A DNA stretch of 64,000 nt from Prolixibacteraceae bacterium (GCA_023229575.1 JALNYZ010000004.1:124001-188000), one strand, 5' to 3'. Positions 8,655-17,409 are shown, numbered from the stretch's first letter. Notes: generated from the letters alone by a model not told the origin. Numbers and translations are program-made.

Positions 8655-9839
8655 ATGAATATAAAAAGCATTAATCCGAAATATTTCCCGGGAAGTATAT
8701 TCCCGGCCATTCTTCTGCTTTCGACTATTTTTGGATGTCAGTCCGGACCAAAACCCGCAAATAAAAATTTGACACAAAAATCAGATTCGATTAGGAAAGA
8801 CTCATCATTAAGTTGTTGCACCAACAATTTACCTGCCAGGCCCTACCTTAAAATGTCGGATTCGTCCGATATCGGAAGGGTGATTCCAACTCATGGGAAC
8901 AAAGAGGAAATGGTTCTCATTCAGGGTGGAAACTTTGTCATGGGAGGTGATTCTATCTGGGGAAGAAGCGATGAATTTCCAAAACACCGGGTGCAGATTT
9001 CTTCATTTTACATGGATCGCCACGAAGTGACCAATGGCCAGTTTCGGGCTTTCGTTGATGCCACCAGCTATGTCACCACTGCGGAGAAGAAACCTGATTG
9101 GGAGGAGATAAGGAAACAAGTTCCACGCGGAACCCCAAAGCCAACCGACAGCCTTTTGGTTGCCTCATCACTTGTATTTTCCCCGCCAAAAGAGGCTGTT
9201 GCCTTAGACAATGCATCCGTATGGTGGAAATGGAAAGCCGGTGCCAACTGGCGTCATCCGGAAGGACCAAAAAGCAACATTACAGGAAAAGACAATTATC
9301 CGGTAGTCCAGGTCTCCTGGGAAGATGCACAGGCTTATGCTACCTGGGCCGGGAAACGACTACCCACAGAAGCCGAATGGGAATATGCAGCACGGGGCGG
9401 AAGGCTTAATTCAATTTACCCATGGGGAGACCAACCAATCGATCAGGGAGATTTAAAGGCAAATACCTGGCAGGGTAATTTTCCGGATAACAATACCATA
9501 AAGGACCACTATGACAGGACTTCACCAGTAATGACCTTCCCCCTCAACGGCTACGGTTTATATGATATGGCCGGAAATGTATGGGAATGGTGCAGTGACT
9601 GGTATCGTCCGGATTACTACGCAATTTGCGCTCAACAAGGTATCGTAACAGACCCCCAGGGACCAAAAAACTTTTACGATCCTGATGAACCCAACGCACC
9701 AAAACGTGTAGTCCGCGGAGGATCTTTCCTCTGTACCGACCAATATTGCTCGGGTTTCAGGGTCGCAGCACGCATGAAAACAAGCTGGGATACCAGTTTG
9801 GAGCATACAGGTTTCAGGTGTGTGGTTTCCTCAAGATAG
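8655..9839 (+). CDS. Lipoprotein formylglycine-generating enzyme (SUMF1/FGE family)
   Basis: The N-terminus has a lipoprotein signal (LLSTIFGC, lipidated Cys28), which puts the protein in the periplasm. The FGE/SUMF1 fold runs from about residue 85 to the end: MVLIQGGNFVMGGD, DRHEVTNGQF, VSWEDAQAYATWAGKRLPTE and LYDMAGNVWEWCSDW. The C-terminal RGGSFLCTDQYCSGFRVAAR keeps both cysteines (C360 and C365) at the positions of the copper-binding active-site pair of true formylglycine-generating enzymes. This favours a real sulfatase-activating oxidase over the many SUMF1 proteins that lack these cysteines. Such enzymes convert a sulfatase Cys or Ser motif to formylglycine. No sulfatase gene lies in this window, so its client must be encoded elsewhere. 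The ATG at 8655 is supported by the signal sequence. Confidence 0.85.
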   Translation: MNIKSINPKYFPGSIFPAILLLSTIFGCQSGPKPANKNLTQKSDSIRKDSSLSCCTNNLPARPYLKMSDSSDIGRVIPTHGNKEEMVLIQGGNFVMGGDSIWGRSDEFPKHRVQISSFYMDRHEVTNGQFRAFVDATSYVTTAEKKPDWEEIRKQVPRGTPKPTDSLLVASSLVFSPPKEAVALDNASVWWKWKAGANWRHPEGPKSNITGKDNYPVVQVSWEDAQAYATWAGKRLPTEAEWEYAARGGRLNSIYPWGDQPIDQGDLKANTWQGNFPDNNTIKDHYDRTSPVMTFPLNGYGLYDMAGNVWEWCSDWYRPDYYAICAQQGIVTDPQGPKNFYDPDEPNAPKRVVRGGSFLCTDQYCSGFRVAARMKTSWDTSLEHTGFRCVVSSR

Positions 9840-10009
9840 AAATGACTCAGCAAAAATACTTGGTGTAAGTTGAATCAAATATTTGATTTATGCTTTTTTA
9901 TTCTTCCATTTGGCTGGCGTTATCTGCGCCGAACTGAGAAATGCGAAAGGCATTGTCTCGGGGATGATTAATGGAGGGAAATAAAACAATCGCTCAGAAA
10001 AATATAAGC

Positions 10010-10387
10010 TTATTCGTACAGATATTTTTTATCCAAAAAGTTGATTATTTTTTTATCCAGTGTCCAAAGAAATGAGTTAGTTTCAATTGTTGCATAAATC
10101 AGGCAAGCATCGATCAAGCCAATGCCTTTTGAAATAAGCTTGTTCTCGTACGAATATTCACCTGCTTTTTCAAATAAATCCCTAATCTCAATTCTTGGCA
10201 CATATCGAATATACTCTCTGATAAAATTGATCTCATTTTGATTTAATGCTCCCTGCAAAATTTCACCAACAATCGGATCAATTATTTTGATACTCAAAAC
10301 ATCTAAATTGTTCTGTACTTCCTGATAATATGGATCATTTCGTTTAAAGTATTCAAACCAAACAGAGGAGTCAACAATTAGGTCCAT
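10010..10387 (-). CDS. PIN-domain toxin (VapC-like ribonuclease)
   Basis: A 125-residue PIN-domain protein. The four acidic residues that bind the catalytic metal are visible: D6 in IVDSSVW, E42 in VGEILQG, D93 in GLIDACL and D111 in WTLDKK. Proteins of this type are Mg-dependent endoribonucleases, often cutting tRNA or rRNA, held inactive by a DNA-binding antitoxin. The start codon overlaps the last base of the antitoxin gene at 10387, so the pair is transcribed and probably translated in a coupled way. All key residues are present, so the toxin looks intact. Its RNA target cannot be inferred. Confidence 0.88.
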   Translation of the reverse strand: MDLIVDSSVWFEYFKRNDPYYQEVQNNLDVLSIKIIDPIVGEILQGALNQNEINFIREYIRYVPRIEIRDLFEKAGEYSYENKLISKGIGLIDACLIYATIETNSFLWTLDKKIINFLDKKYLYE

Positions 10388-10593
10388 TATTGTCTGTTTA
10401 AATCTCTGATTTCTTGCGCTGTATAGCTAAATTGCAAGGGATTTTTATTTACTGCTTCGCCCATCGCTTTCAACTTTTGAAGAGAAACATAATTTTTCAG
10501 GGCGATGATCATAGCATCGGTGATATTTTTAGCATTCGACAGGATTTGGGTCTCTTTGACAAGTTCATCGGGAATTATTGCTGTTACTTTCAT
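10387..10593 (-). CDS. VapB-type antitoxin
   Basis: A 68-residue protein directly upstream of the PIN toxin, beginning KVTAIIPDELVKETQ. The short beta strand followed by two helices (NITDAMIIALKNYV) fits a ribbon-helix-helix DNA-binding fold, and the C-terminal tail (NPLQFSYTAQEIRDLN) is the kind of extended segment that wraps a PIN toxin. It should bind the toxin and repress its own operon. A perfect 10-bp inverted repeat lies 35 bp upstream and is a plausible operator. Confidence 0.82.
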   Translation of the reverse strand: MKVTAIIPDELVKETQILSNAKNITDAMIIALKNYVSLQKLKAMGEAVNKNPLQFSYTAQEIRDLNRQ

Positions 10594-10627
10594 CTTTTAT
10601 TTCATTGTGTATCTTTATCTAAACACA

Positions 10628-10652
10628 AATATACGATAACTCATCGTATATT
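10628..10652. promoter_or_regulatory. Inverted repeat, likely operator of the VapBC pair
   Basis: AATATACGAT and ATCGTATATT form a perfect 10-bp inverted repeat around a 5-bp spacer (AACTC). It lies 35 bp upstream of the antitoxin start, within the region expected to hold the promoter. Antitoxins of this class usually repress their own operon through such palindromes. The assignment rests on position and symmetry only. Confidence 0.6.
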
Positions 10653-10668
10653 CAAAAAATATTACCTG

Positions 10669-13248
10669 CTATTGATTAACGAAAAAATACCTAATCCTGC
10701 AGGCAGTACCCTTGCTTTGAGAATTCTTTTCTGCCAAAATTCTTAATTTAAGCAGGTGTTTCCCGGATTGTAAACCATAGGCCAGTGTGTAGAACCAGGG
10801 CAGGTGTAGCTGGGCACTCCAGGCCGAAAACAGATCCTGTTTTTGCCAGGGTCTTTTGTCGATCCGGTATTCGACGATGCCTGCATCCAGCCCAGCGGCA
10901 ACTGCAATCCCAACAGCATTCCCTTCGAAACTATAATTCAGTATCCCGCCTGGGGCTTCGGCTACCAGCATCGGGACATGGGTAAAGTCCTGACGTGTAC
11001 CGGTCTTGTCGGATGGAATCCAGTCGGATACAATTTTCCATCCTTTGGCCGGTTTGATTTGAACGGCAGGAATCAATTTCCCTTTGTCGTAGCTCCCTTC
11101 GGCCAACTTACCAGGAAGATTGTAGGCAACCACTTTGTCATCTTCGGCAACGAATCCACTCCAGCAAAAATCAAGGAATGATTTCATCGATTGATAATAA
11201 ATATGTTGGCCAAAAGGGGAAGGATGCAGGTTCTTGAAATCCTTTTCCCAGTTGAACTCGCCATTGTCGATCCGGTCGGTTACCTCTTTGGCCAGGTTGA
11301 TGGATGGGATCCCATAGTGGGCAGCCACCTTCTCATGGTTTTGAATCTCCAGGGGCACTGACCCTTTGCGGTAATCTGCCATCTTCTCAGGATCGACAAA
11401 ATGCATCACTACTACATCCATGGCGGGATTGGATTCCCTGGCATGTCTTACAATCCCTTCCATTCCAAGCACCTGTGTCTCTGTAGAAAATCCATTGGCC
11501 CGGTCATTGACAGCTGCCTCCTCAAACAACAGATCAACTTTTCCTTTCACCAGCACATCCCTTTCAAACCTGAAGGCTCCCGGTGTACTGCCCATAGATG
11601 GAATACCAGCAGCAATAAAATCAAATTTTGTATTTGGAAAGCGCCTTTGCAGATAGGCGCATATACTGTCCCTCCAACCACCGTTGAAGGTAATCGATCC
11701 ACCCAGAAAGGCCACCCTCCCATGCTTTTCCCTTTCAAAAACGATCTGGGCGTTGTGAAGTTTATTACGGTAACTATGATAATTCCGGCTATCCGGCGGA
11801 AGCGGAACCTGTGGATAGCTGTTCAGGATAAAATCAACACCCGCTTTCAGGTTGTCAATCGGGAAATGATGTCCCTGCAGGGTTTGTTTTCCCAATGTAT
11901 TGGTGTAAACCATCGCCGGACCTCCAAGACGTATGTAACGGTTCACCAGGACAAAACTGTTCTCCTCATTGGGAACGATACTGTCATTTAATCCAATGGA
12001 ATGAAAAACAGGAACATTGGCGGCTGCCATCTTTCCCAGGTTATCAATCGGATTATTTGTGTAAGCAAGGGCTTCATCTTCGTCTTTGAAATTGTAGGCA
12101 ACCAGCAACTGCTTCCACGATTCAGCATCTCCTTTCGAACGCATTTTCCCTCCCGGCCAGCTCTTAAAATCGCAAACCGGCGCTTCCGCATACAGGCAGC
12201 TCACATGTTCCGGATATTTCTTTGCGTAATTGTAAACGTACAATCCACCACGGCTTACCCCTTCCAGCGCCGCTTTTTTGTTCAATCCATATTGAGTAGT
12301 GAGATAGTTGTAAAAGCTGTTCCAAACCTCCACACATTTAGGCGAACCAAAGAGATAATCGGTATTGATATAAACTACATGAAACCCTTTCCTTACCAGG
12401 ATACTATCCATCTCATAGTGCCAGTCAGGGAAACGGGCCCGCCAAATCCAGGGTTTGCCCGGCGCTGCCTTCTCCGGAACGATCATTCGGCAATCGCGAC
12501 GATCGAGCTGAAAATCATATCGTGCAAATCCATGCCATGCTGACTTTTTTCCCGGATATTGCGCATTCACTACCGTGATGGTTCTCCCCGTTAGCTTTTG
12601 GGCAATGGTTTGGGCCATTATTCCGGCACCTTCAGCATTGGGATGAATTTGATCCGGAAACAATGAAGCCATTCCCGATAGGGCAGAATAGAGATCAATT
12701 ACTTCCAGATGCTCCTCTTTTGCCAATTTTTCCACAGCTGGAATAACCCCATGTACAATAACCGAATCATTGATGCCCCACCGGCCACCGGCGTAGGCAG
12801 GAACCGGTTTGCACAAATATATTTTGGGATGGGATGCGAGGCTTTTCAACTCCTTTACCATCTCACGGCTATCGGATAAATACTCACCTGCATATTTCCA
12901 GTTTTGCGGTTTGGTGTCATTGGTACCCAACTTGATAATCACCACATCCGGAAGAAACGCCTTTGCCTCTACCCAGGCATTCTCTTTCCAGTAAGGAAAA
13001 TCGCCTTTTTTTAGCATCGTTCTCCCTCCAACTCCGAAATTACGGACGATCCATTTGTCGCCCAACATCCTTCCAAGCTGACCGGGATAGGAATCACGCG
13101 GACGATCTGGAATTCCGGAGCCATAGGTGATGCTGTTGCCAATGCAGGCAACCTTGACCGGAGCGCTGTATTTGGTGGGATCGATGGGTTGGGAGAATCC
13201 GGCAACATACAATAACACAGCCGATGATAGAAGAAAAATATGCTTCAT
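10669..13248 (-). CDS. Three-domain secreted esterase: SGNH hydrolase, alpha/beta hydrolase, second SGNH hydrolase
   Basis: An 859-residue secreted protein (signal peptide KHIFLLSSAVLLYVAGFS) carrying three hydrolase domains. Domain 1 (about 30-220) is SGNH type: S39 in IGNSIT, the glycine block GVGG, N110 in LGTND, and D199/H202 in DQIHP. Domain 2 (about 235-475) is an alpha/beta hydrolase with S332 in the GVSRGG elbow, a likely acid D422 in GLNDS and histidines at 460-461. Domain 3 (about 495-695) is a second SGNH unit with S518 in LGGSIT, N581 in AAVND and H675 in NLHPSP; its acid is not at the usual -3 position, with D670 the nearest candidate. A beta-rich tail follows. Family knowledge suggests removal of acetyl or similar esters from polysaccharides. 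It is separated from the toxin-antitoxin operon by less than 100 bp but shows no operon link. Confidence 0.85.
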   Translation of the reverse strand: MKHIFLLSSAVLLYVAGFSQPIDPTKYSAPVKVACIGNSITYGSGIPDRPRDSYPGQLGRMLGDKWIVRNFGVGGRTMLKKGDFPYWKENAWVEAKAFLPDVVIIKLGTNDTKPQNWKYAGEYLSDSREMVKELKSLASHPKIYLCKPVPAYAGGRWGINDSVIVHGVIPAVEKLAKEEHLEVIDLYSALSGMASLFPDQIHPNAEGAGIMAQTIAQKLTGRTITVVNAQYPGKKSAWHGFARYDFQLDRRDCRMIVPEKAAPGKPWIWRARFPDWHYEMDSILVRKGFHVVYINTDYLFGSPKCVEVWNSFYNYLTTQYGLNKKAALEGVSRGGLYVYNYAKKYPEHVSCLYAEAPVCDFKSWPGGKMRSKGDAESWKQLLVAYNFKDEDEALAYTNNPIDNLGKMAAANVPVFHSIGLNDSIVPNEENSFVLVNRYIRLGGPAMVYTNTLGKQTLQGHHFPIDNLKAGVDFILNSYPQVPLPPDSRNYHSYRNKLHNAQIVFEREKHGRVAFLGGSITFNGGWRDSICAYLQRRFPNTKFDFIAAGIPSMGSTPGAFRFERDVLVKGKVDLLFEEAAVNDRANGFSTETQVLGMEGIVRHARESNPAMDVVVMHFVDPEKMADYRKGSVPLEIQNHEKVAAHYGIPSINLAKEVTDRIDNGEFNWEKDFKNLHPSPFGQHIYYQSMKSFLDFCWSGFVAEDDKVVAYNLPGKLAEGSYDKGKLIPAVQIKPAKGWKIVSDWIPSDKTGTRQDFTHVPMLVAEAPGGILNYSFEGNAVGIAVAAGLDAGIVEYRIDKRPWQKQDLFSAWSAQLHLPWFYTLAYGLQSGKHLLKLRILAEKNSQSKGTACRIRYFFVNQ

Positions 13249-13255
13249 AAGTATT

Positions 13256-14296
13256 TTAACTTTTTTTTTTCAGTTTTTTTATTTCAATATCAAAATCCGA
13301 TTCAATAATCTTATCCTGTACAATGCGGAATTTCTCAAATTCACTTTCAGCAAGGGCTAAAGCAACTTCGTGGGATACTTTACCTTGATGTTTCAAAACA
13401 GCTTCTTCATTGAACTTCAAAAATGCATCCAGCTTTTCAACCCAATCCTTCATGTAGATTACTACGCCTTTCAGTGCCTGATTTTCAGCATAATCCAAAT
13501 ACATTGTCACAATTCGGTTTAAGCCGTTCAATTCCTTTTCGTTCAGGTAGTTTTTGGCAATCCCTAAATCTGTCTTTCTAATATTTCCTTTGGGTGAGTT
13601 CTTCCAGGTGGTCAAACCCATATTGTCTTTTGTGCTGTCCACTCTTGCTGCTATCAATTCGGCAGCTGTTTGTCCGGTAATTGCCCAATGCAATTTATTC
13701 TGAACCGTGGCAAAAAAATCCTTGGTCATTTTTTCTTCCACACGATAATCGGCACTGCATTGGCTGTATATGTCGGTAATTTTTTGATAAAATCTCCGTT
13801 CACTGCTGCGTATGTCCCTGATACGGGCAAGCTGTTCCTCAAAATAATCTTTGCCAAAAATATTGATGGGATTTTTGAGCCGTTCATCATCCATGGTGAA
13901 ACCTTTGATGATGTATTCTTTTAAACGCTCGGTAGCCCAAATACGAAATGCGGTTGCCTGACTACTGTTTACACGGTAGCCAACAGAAATGATTGCATCA
14001 AGATTGTAGTATTTAACTTTTGTATCCTGCGTTTTTCCAGCTATGGCGCCGTGTTGAGTGGTATGTTCCAAAATGGAACTTACCACTTCTTCCTTCAATT
14101 CTCCCATTTCAAAAATATTTTTCAAGTGTTTGGTAACAGCTGGTCGCTGTACTCCAAACAAATCGGCAATTTTCTGCTGGGTTAGCCATATCGTTTCGTT
14201 TTGCAAATAGATTTCAATTTTCACTTTGCCATTGGGTGTGGTGTAAAGCAAAATTTCATTGAATCCCTCATTTACAGCTATTTGGTTTTTAGCCAT
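13256..14296 (-). CDS. RhuM family protein
   Basis: This matches the RhuM (virulence RhuM) family by NEGFNEILLYTTPNGK, IWLTQQKIADLFGVQR, the EHTTQHG segment and YNLDAIISVGYRVNS. The N-terminal third looks like a helix-turn-helix (about residues 30-75), and the rest is helical with a conserved RIWATERLKEYI stretch. The family's biochemical role is not established; it was named from a Salmonella pathogenicity island and is frequent near mobile elements and restriction systems. The frame extends to 14326, but the ATG at 14296 (MAKNQIAV) is the more typical start. It lies 8 bp after the start of the esterase gene and is followed upstream by a restriction-helicase relic, at the left edge of the defence island. 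Confidence 0.85.
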   Translation of the reverse strand: MAKNQIAVNEGFNEILLYTTPNGKVKIEIYLQNETIWLTQQKIADLFGVQRPAVTKHLKNIFEMGELKEEVVSSILEHTTQHGAIAGKTQDTKVKYYNLDAIISVGYRVNSSQATAFRIWATERLKEYIIKGFTMDDERLKNPINIFGKDYFEEQLARIRDIRSSERRFYQKITDIYSQCSADYRVEEKMTKDFFATVQNKLHWAITGQTAAELIAARVDSTKDNMGLTTWKNSPKGNIRKTDLGIAKNYLNEKELNGLNRIVTMYLDYAENQALKGVVIYMKDWVEKLDAFLKFNEEAVLKHQGKVSHEVALALAESEFEKFRIVQDKIIESDFDIEIKKLKKKS

Positions 14297-14343
14297 AGTC
14301 TTATTTTTTATTTTCAATAATGGCATTTACTTTAACTATGATC

Positions 14344-14670
14344 TCATTCAAATTTTACTCTTGGTAAACCCTCCACAATATCCACCGTCTGCACACTCTC
14401 ATGGATGATGCATAAACGCAAATCCAAAATATTCCTTGGATTGCCAACCTCCTTTGCCCAATCGTTCGGATCGTTTCTAATGCCACTTTCCTTATGGATG
14501 GATATATGATAACGCTCCATGATCTATTCGATGGTATATTTGTCATTGACGACATACTCGTAATCCTTTCCAGGAATATTGGGAACAGTTGTTTTGCTGT
14601 TGTAAAGCATTGTTTCCTTCTAGTCTTTCCTAATAAAGCGCATTTTTTCAACATGGTATAAATTGGAGCC
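14344..14670 (-). pseudogene. C-terminal relic of a type ISP restriction-modification helicase
   Basis: Read in the right frame, the minus strand gives NLYHVEKMRFIRKD, then an amber stop, then TMLYNSKTTVPNIPGKDYEY, VVNDKYTIE, a second amber stop, IMERYHISIHKESGIRND, PNDWAKEVGNPRNILDL and a natural end at 14344. This is the C-terminus of large single-chain (type ISP) restriction-modification enzymes, where the usual text is YEYVVNGKSAIEWIMERYQ. Two in-frame stops and the loss of the methylase, helicase and nuclease parts show it is dead. An unrelated frame of 110 residues runs across the same bases and should not be annotated. It supports the view that this stretch has long been a site for restriction systems. 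Confidence 0.75.
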
Positions 14671-15176
14671 AGTAGGCACGGAGTCAAGAAATTACAATGC
14701 CACGGCGCCGGAAACAGTTACTTCTGTGAGTGGCGGTACCCTTTCGCAATTGATACGCAACTCTGCCAATTTACGACCGGCTTTGCTGAAAGCCCAGAAA
14801 TTCCGGACATCTTATACCAATGGCAAACGTGGCAACATCAATACCGGTATCGCTACCGACTAAATCATTTTTACCATGAAACTCTCTCCACAACCAAACC
14901 CTTTAAGTTTGTTTGAATATTCCGAGTCGGTAAGCAAATACGCATGCATCAAACGCTCAAAGGGGATACCGTTGTCGCGTTCCGAAAATGAATATTTGCG
15001 ATATTTTTCAAGTAATTTGGTAATGCTCTTCTATTTATTTTCCTATTATCTCTATCAAAAATTGCTTCACTTTCTAATTTGAAATCACGAGTAATTCGAA
15101 TAAGCTCTACATGTGATTAATAGTTCTATTTGCCAATTCTATCAACAACTGGGCGATAGAGTTTTTCCATCCTTCA
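14671..15176. other. Gap with two short unrecognised plus-strand frames
   Basis: Two short frames lie here, 14663-14863 (66 codons, ending TSYTNGKRGNINTGIATD) and 14876-15082 (68 codons, starting KLSPQPNPLSLFEYSES). The first looks richer in G and C than its surroundings, and both have amino-acid use like real protein for part of their length, but neither matches a family I know. They may be fragments left by an earlier insertion at the end of the restriction relic. I cannot support either as a working gene. Confidence 0.35.
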
Positions 15177-16967
15177 TCAAAGCGAGAAATAATACTCTTT
15201 AATTTTTGTCGCCATAAGCTTTCGTCTCAATGTCAAAAAGTCAAAGTAATTGTTGATGTCCATCTCCATAATTTCAAGTGGAACACAATTCACCTCAAGG
15301 TTATCATTGAGTTCTTGTTCTGAAGAAAGACCGCTGACCAACTTATTGTTGTTAGCCATTTGTCTCTTTAATATTTCAAAGTATTCCTTTGGCGGTTTGT
15401 TACCAACTTTGATGTTTATCTCTGATTGCATGAATGCATAATTCGCAATCTGGTTATACTTGCTGCGATCCAGGTCAAATTTTTTCAAATAGTCTTTCGG
15501 GAAAAGATGATGGATATCCCCTCGTAATGAAATAAGATCACTAACTTTTACATCTCTTGACAAAAATCCTTTGTCATTTGCCTTAACCTGACATGCTAAG
15601 AAAACATGAAAAAATGGACTACTTGCAACGGATGTATCCAGACTTTGTGGTAATGATGAATTCCAAAAGGCCTCAGATAATTCACCATCTTCCTTTTCTT
15701 TCAAGTACTCATTGAATGGCTTTTCTGATATCTGTTTAATATCGTAATCAAACAAACTTTCCGGAGATCCTGAGTAGCGACCTGTTAAAACGGAATAGAC
15801 AAACCAACGTCTAACGTAACGTTCTATTGCTACTGAATTTACCCCCAATTCTTTCAATTTAAGGTAAACCACATAAGCAAAGTTGATTGCATTTTGTGAT
15901 CGAATAAGCTTAGGTGAAATAAATCCAGCTGATTTAATGATCATCAAGAAACGTTTGAAATTGACTTCATTGACGAAATTAAAAACACCTTCTTTTAATT
16001 TTTGAAATGTGTATTCTGCTATCGTATCTTCATAGGTTCTGGTTTCAAAGTTTCTACCAGACAACAGACTTACCAGATCAGAAAGTCGGCCCCGGTTAAA
16101 CTGTGAAGTAAAAGCGACACGAATAAGATCATTGTAGTCTGGATCATATAAATCCTCAGTTTCAACTTTTAGCCATTGAATTTTTGGAAAAAAATCTGTT
16201 TTGACGAACTCTTTATCGTTGTCAACGATATGTTTGTAAAATTCCGGAGAGATGGCAAGATGACAGAAATAATCAATTGCCTTTCTTAACTCGTTTCCTT
16301 TGTACTCTGTATTCGAAGCTATTTTACTCATTACGAAATCTGCCTGACTCAGAACGACACCTTTTGAGTTGATCCTAATGAAGATTTCAGTCACTGTTTC
16401 GATATCCAAATCATGCGACAACTCAATTAATCCAATCTGCTTCTTGGGAATATTGATAAGTGTTGAGAAAGAGTTCCTAACGATCTTTTTGTCTACATCG
16501 GGATTAAGTTCAAAATATTTGTCTGCAACTTCAAATAAATCCGTTTTGCCATTAATTGCTTCAGAAATATCATGGAGCCAAGTTTTATCTTTCAGAATAG
16601 CAGGATTTTGAACTTCAAATTTCTCAGTAATAGGATTAAAAGCAATTTTAATTTTTACTCTTTCGTATGTTTTGTTGATCACATATTGTCCAAGGATGGC
16701 AGCCGTCAAGGCTGTAACCCGCTGTTGTCCATCGATCAGAATTTTTTTCCCTTCACTCATGCTGCCGTCTTTAAGGCGAATATTCGGGTTTCTCCAGGCA
16801 ATTACATAACCGATGGGATATCCCTGATAAAGACTATCCATTAAGTCGCGAACTTTAGAACTATCCCAAACAAAAGGTCTCTGAATTTCAGGAATTGCAA
16901 TTTCTCCTGAGTTGACCCAAGCTAAAAGGGTCTCGATGAGGTGTTGGTTTACTGAATATTTTTGCAT
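15177..16967 (-). CDS. GmrSD-like nuclease (DUF262 plus DUF1524)
   Basis: A single-chain member of the GmrSD group. The N-terminal DUF262 domain (ParB/sulfiredoxin-like) has IPEIQRPFVWD and the diagnostic DGQQR at residues 79-83, which supports nucleotide binding and hydrolysis. The C-terminal DUF1524 domain contains an HNH-type nuclease motif, DIHHLFPKDYLKK with H486/H487, then NQIANYAFMQSEIN. GmrSD enzymes are type IV systems that cut phage DNA carrying modified (for example glucosylated) cytosine; others of the family have different triggers. The catalytic motifs are intact at 596 residues, so it is probably active. The ATG at 16967 lies upstream of conserved sequence. Its upstream region, shared with the divergent TacAT pair, contains the 21-nt repeat array. 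Confidence 0.87.
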   Translation of the reverse strand: MQKYSVNQHLIETLLAWVNSGEIAIPEIQRPFVWDSSKVRDLMDSLYQGYPIGYVIAWRNPNIRLKDGSMSEGKKILIDGQQRVTALTAAILGQYVINKTYERVKIKIAFNPITEKFEVQNPAILKDKTWLHDISEAINGKTDLFEVADKYFELNPDVDKKIVRNSFSTLINIPKKQIGLIELSHDLDIETVTEIFIRINSKGVVLSQADFVMSKIASNTEYKGNELRKAIDYFCHLAISPEFYKHIVDNDKEFVKTDFFPKIQWLKVETEDLYDPDYNDLIRVAFTSQFNRGRLSDLVSLLSGRNFETRTYEDTIAEYTFQKLKEGVFNFVNEVNFKRFLMIIKSAGFISPKLIRSQNAINFAYVVYLKLKELGVNSVAIERYVRRWFVYSVLTGRYSGSPESLFDYDIKQISEKPFNEYLKEKEDGELSEAFWNSSLPQSLDTSVASSPFFHVFLACQVKANDKGFLSRDVKVSDLISLRGDIHHLFPKDYLKKFDLDRSKYNQIANYAFMQSEINIKVGNKPPKEYFEILKRQMANNNKLVSGLSSEQELNDNLEVNCVPLEIMEMDINNYFDFLTLRRKLMATKIKEYYFSL

Positions 16968-17101
16968 TTTTGCATTTTAATTTTATTGTCAATTGGCTTT
17001 TTAATGTGATTCGGTTGGTAATAATGGTTAACAAATCTAATGAAAAACAAACTAATTTCTTGATTTATTTATTCAATTATTTGATCATCATCCCACTCGA
17101 C

Positions 17102-17352
17102 CTTCACGATTACGTCAATTAACTTTTGATTACGTCAAGAGCACTTCTGGCTACCTCCAATTGACTTCTAACCAGGTTCAAACCATTTCTGACTACCTCC
17201 ATTTGACATCTGGCCATATATATTTCACTTCTGGCTGCTGTCAGAAGACATCTAACCACCTGCAATCAATTTCTAACTACCTAAATCGGACATCTTGTCA
17301 GGTTCAATGCACTTCTGAGAACCTATAATGGTATTCTGGCGGTATACAACTC
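17102..17352. repeat. Degenerate tandem array with a 21-nt period
   Basis: About twelve units of 21 nt run head to tail. Clear unit starts are 17144, 17165, 17186, 17207, 17228, 17249, 17270, 17291 and 17312, each beginning with a form of YWTCTGRC and usually holding CTACCTCC or CAGGTTC in the middle and ending in A. Examples are CTTCTGGCTACCTCC and TTTCTGACTACCTCC. The first two units share GATTACGTCAA. Units agree at roughly half their positions. Stops occur in the frames I followed, so it does not encode a heptad repeat. It occupies most of the gap between the GmrSD-like gene and the TacAT operon. Function unknown. Confidence 0.8.
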
Positions 17353-17409
17353 ATTTACTAAATATTACCCTTTGACCTTCCATGAAATTTCATACTAAAT
17401 ATTTGCTTC

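Noticed and set aside
13256..14296. RhuM as the toxin or regulator of a complete known defence system
   Set aside because: The family is common near defence genes, but no partner or mechanism can be read from this sequence.
14355..14687. 110-codon minus-strand frame as a gene
   Set aside because: A different frame of the same strand carries the type ISP restriction text; this frame is its shadow.
17102..17352. CRISPR array
   Set aside because: Units are contiguous 21-mers without unique spacers, differ from each other at many positions, and no cas gene is present.
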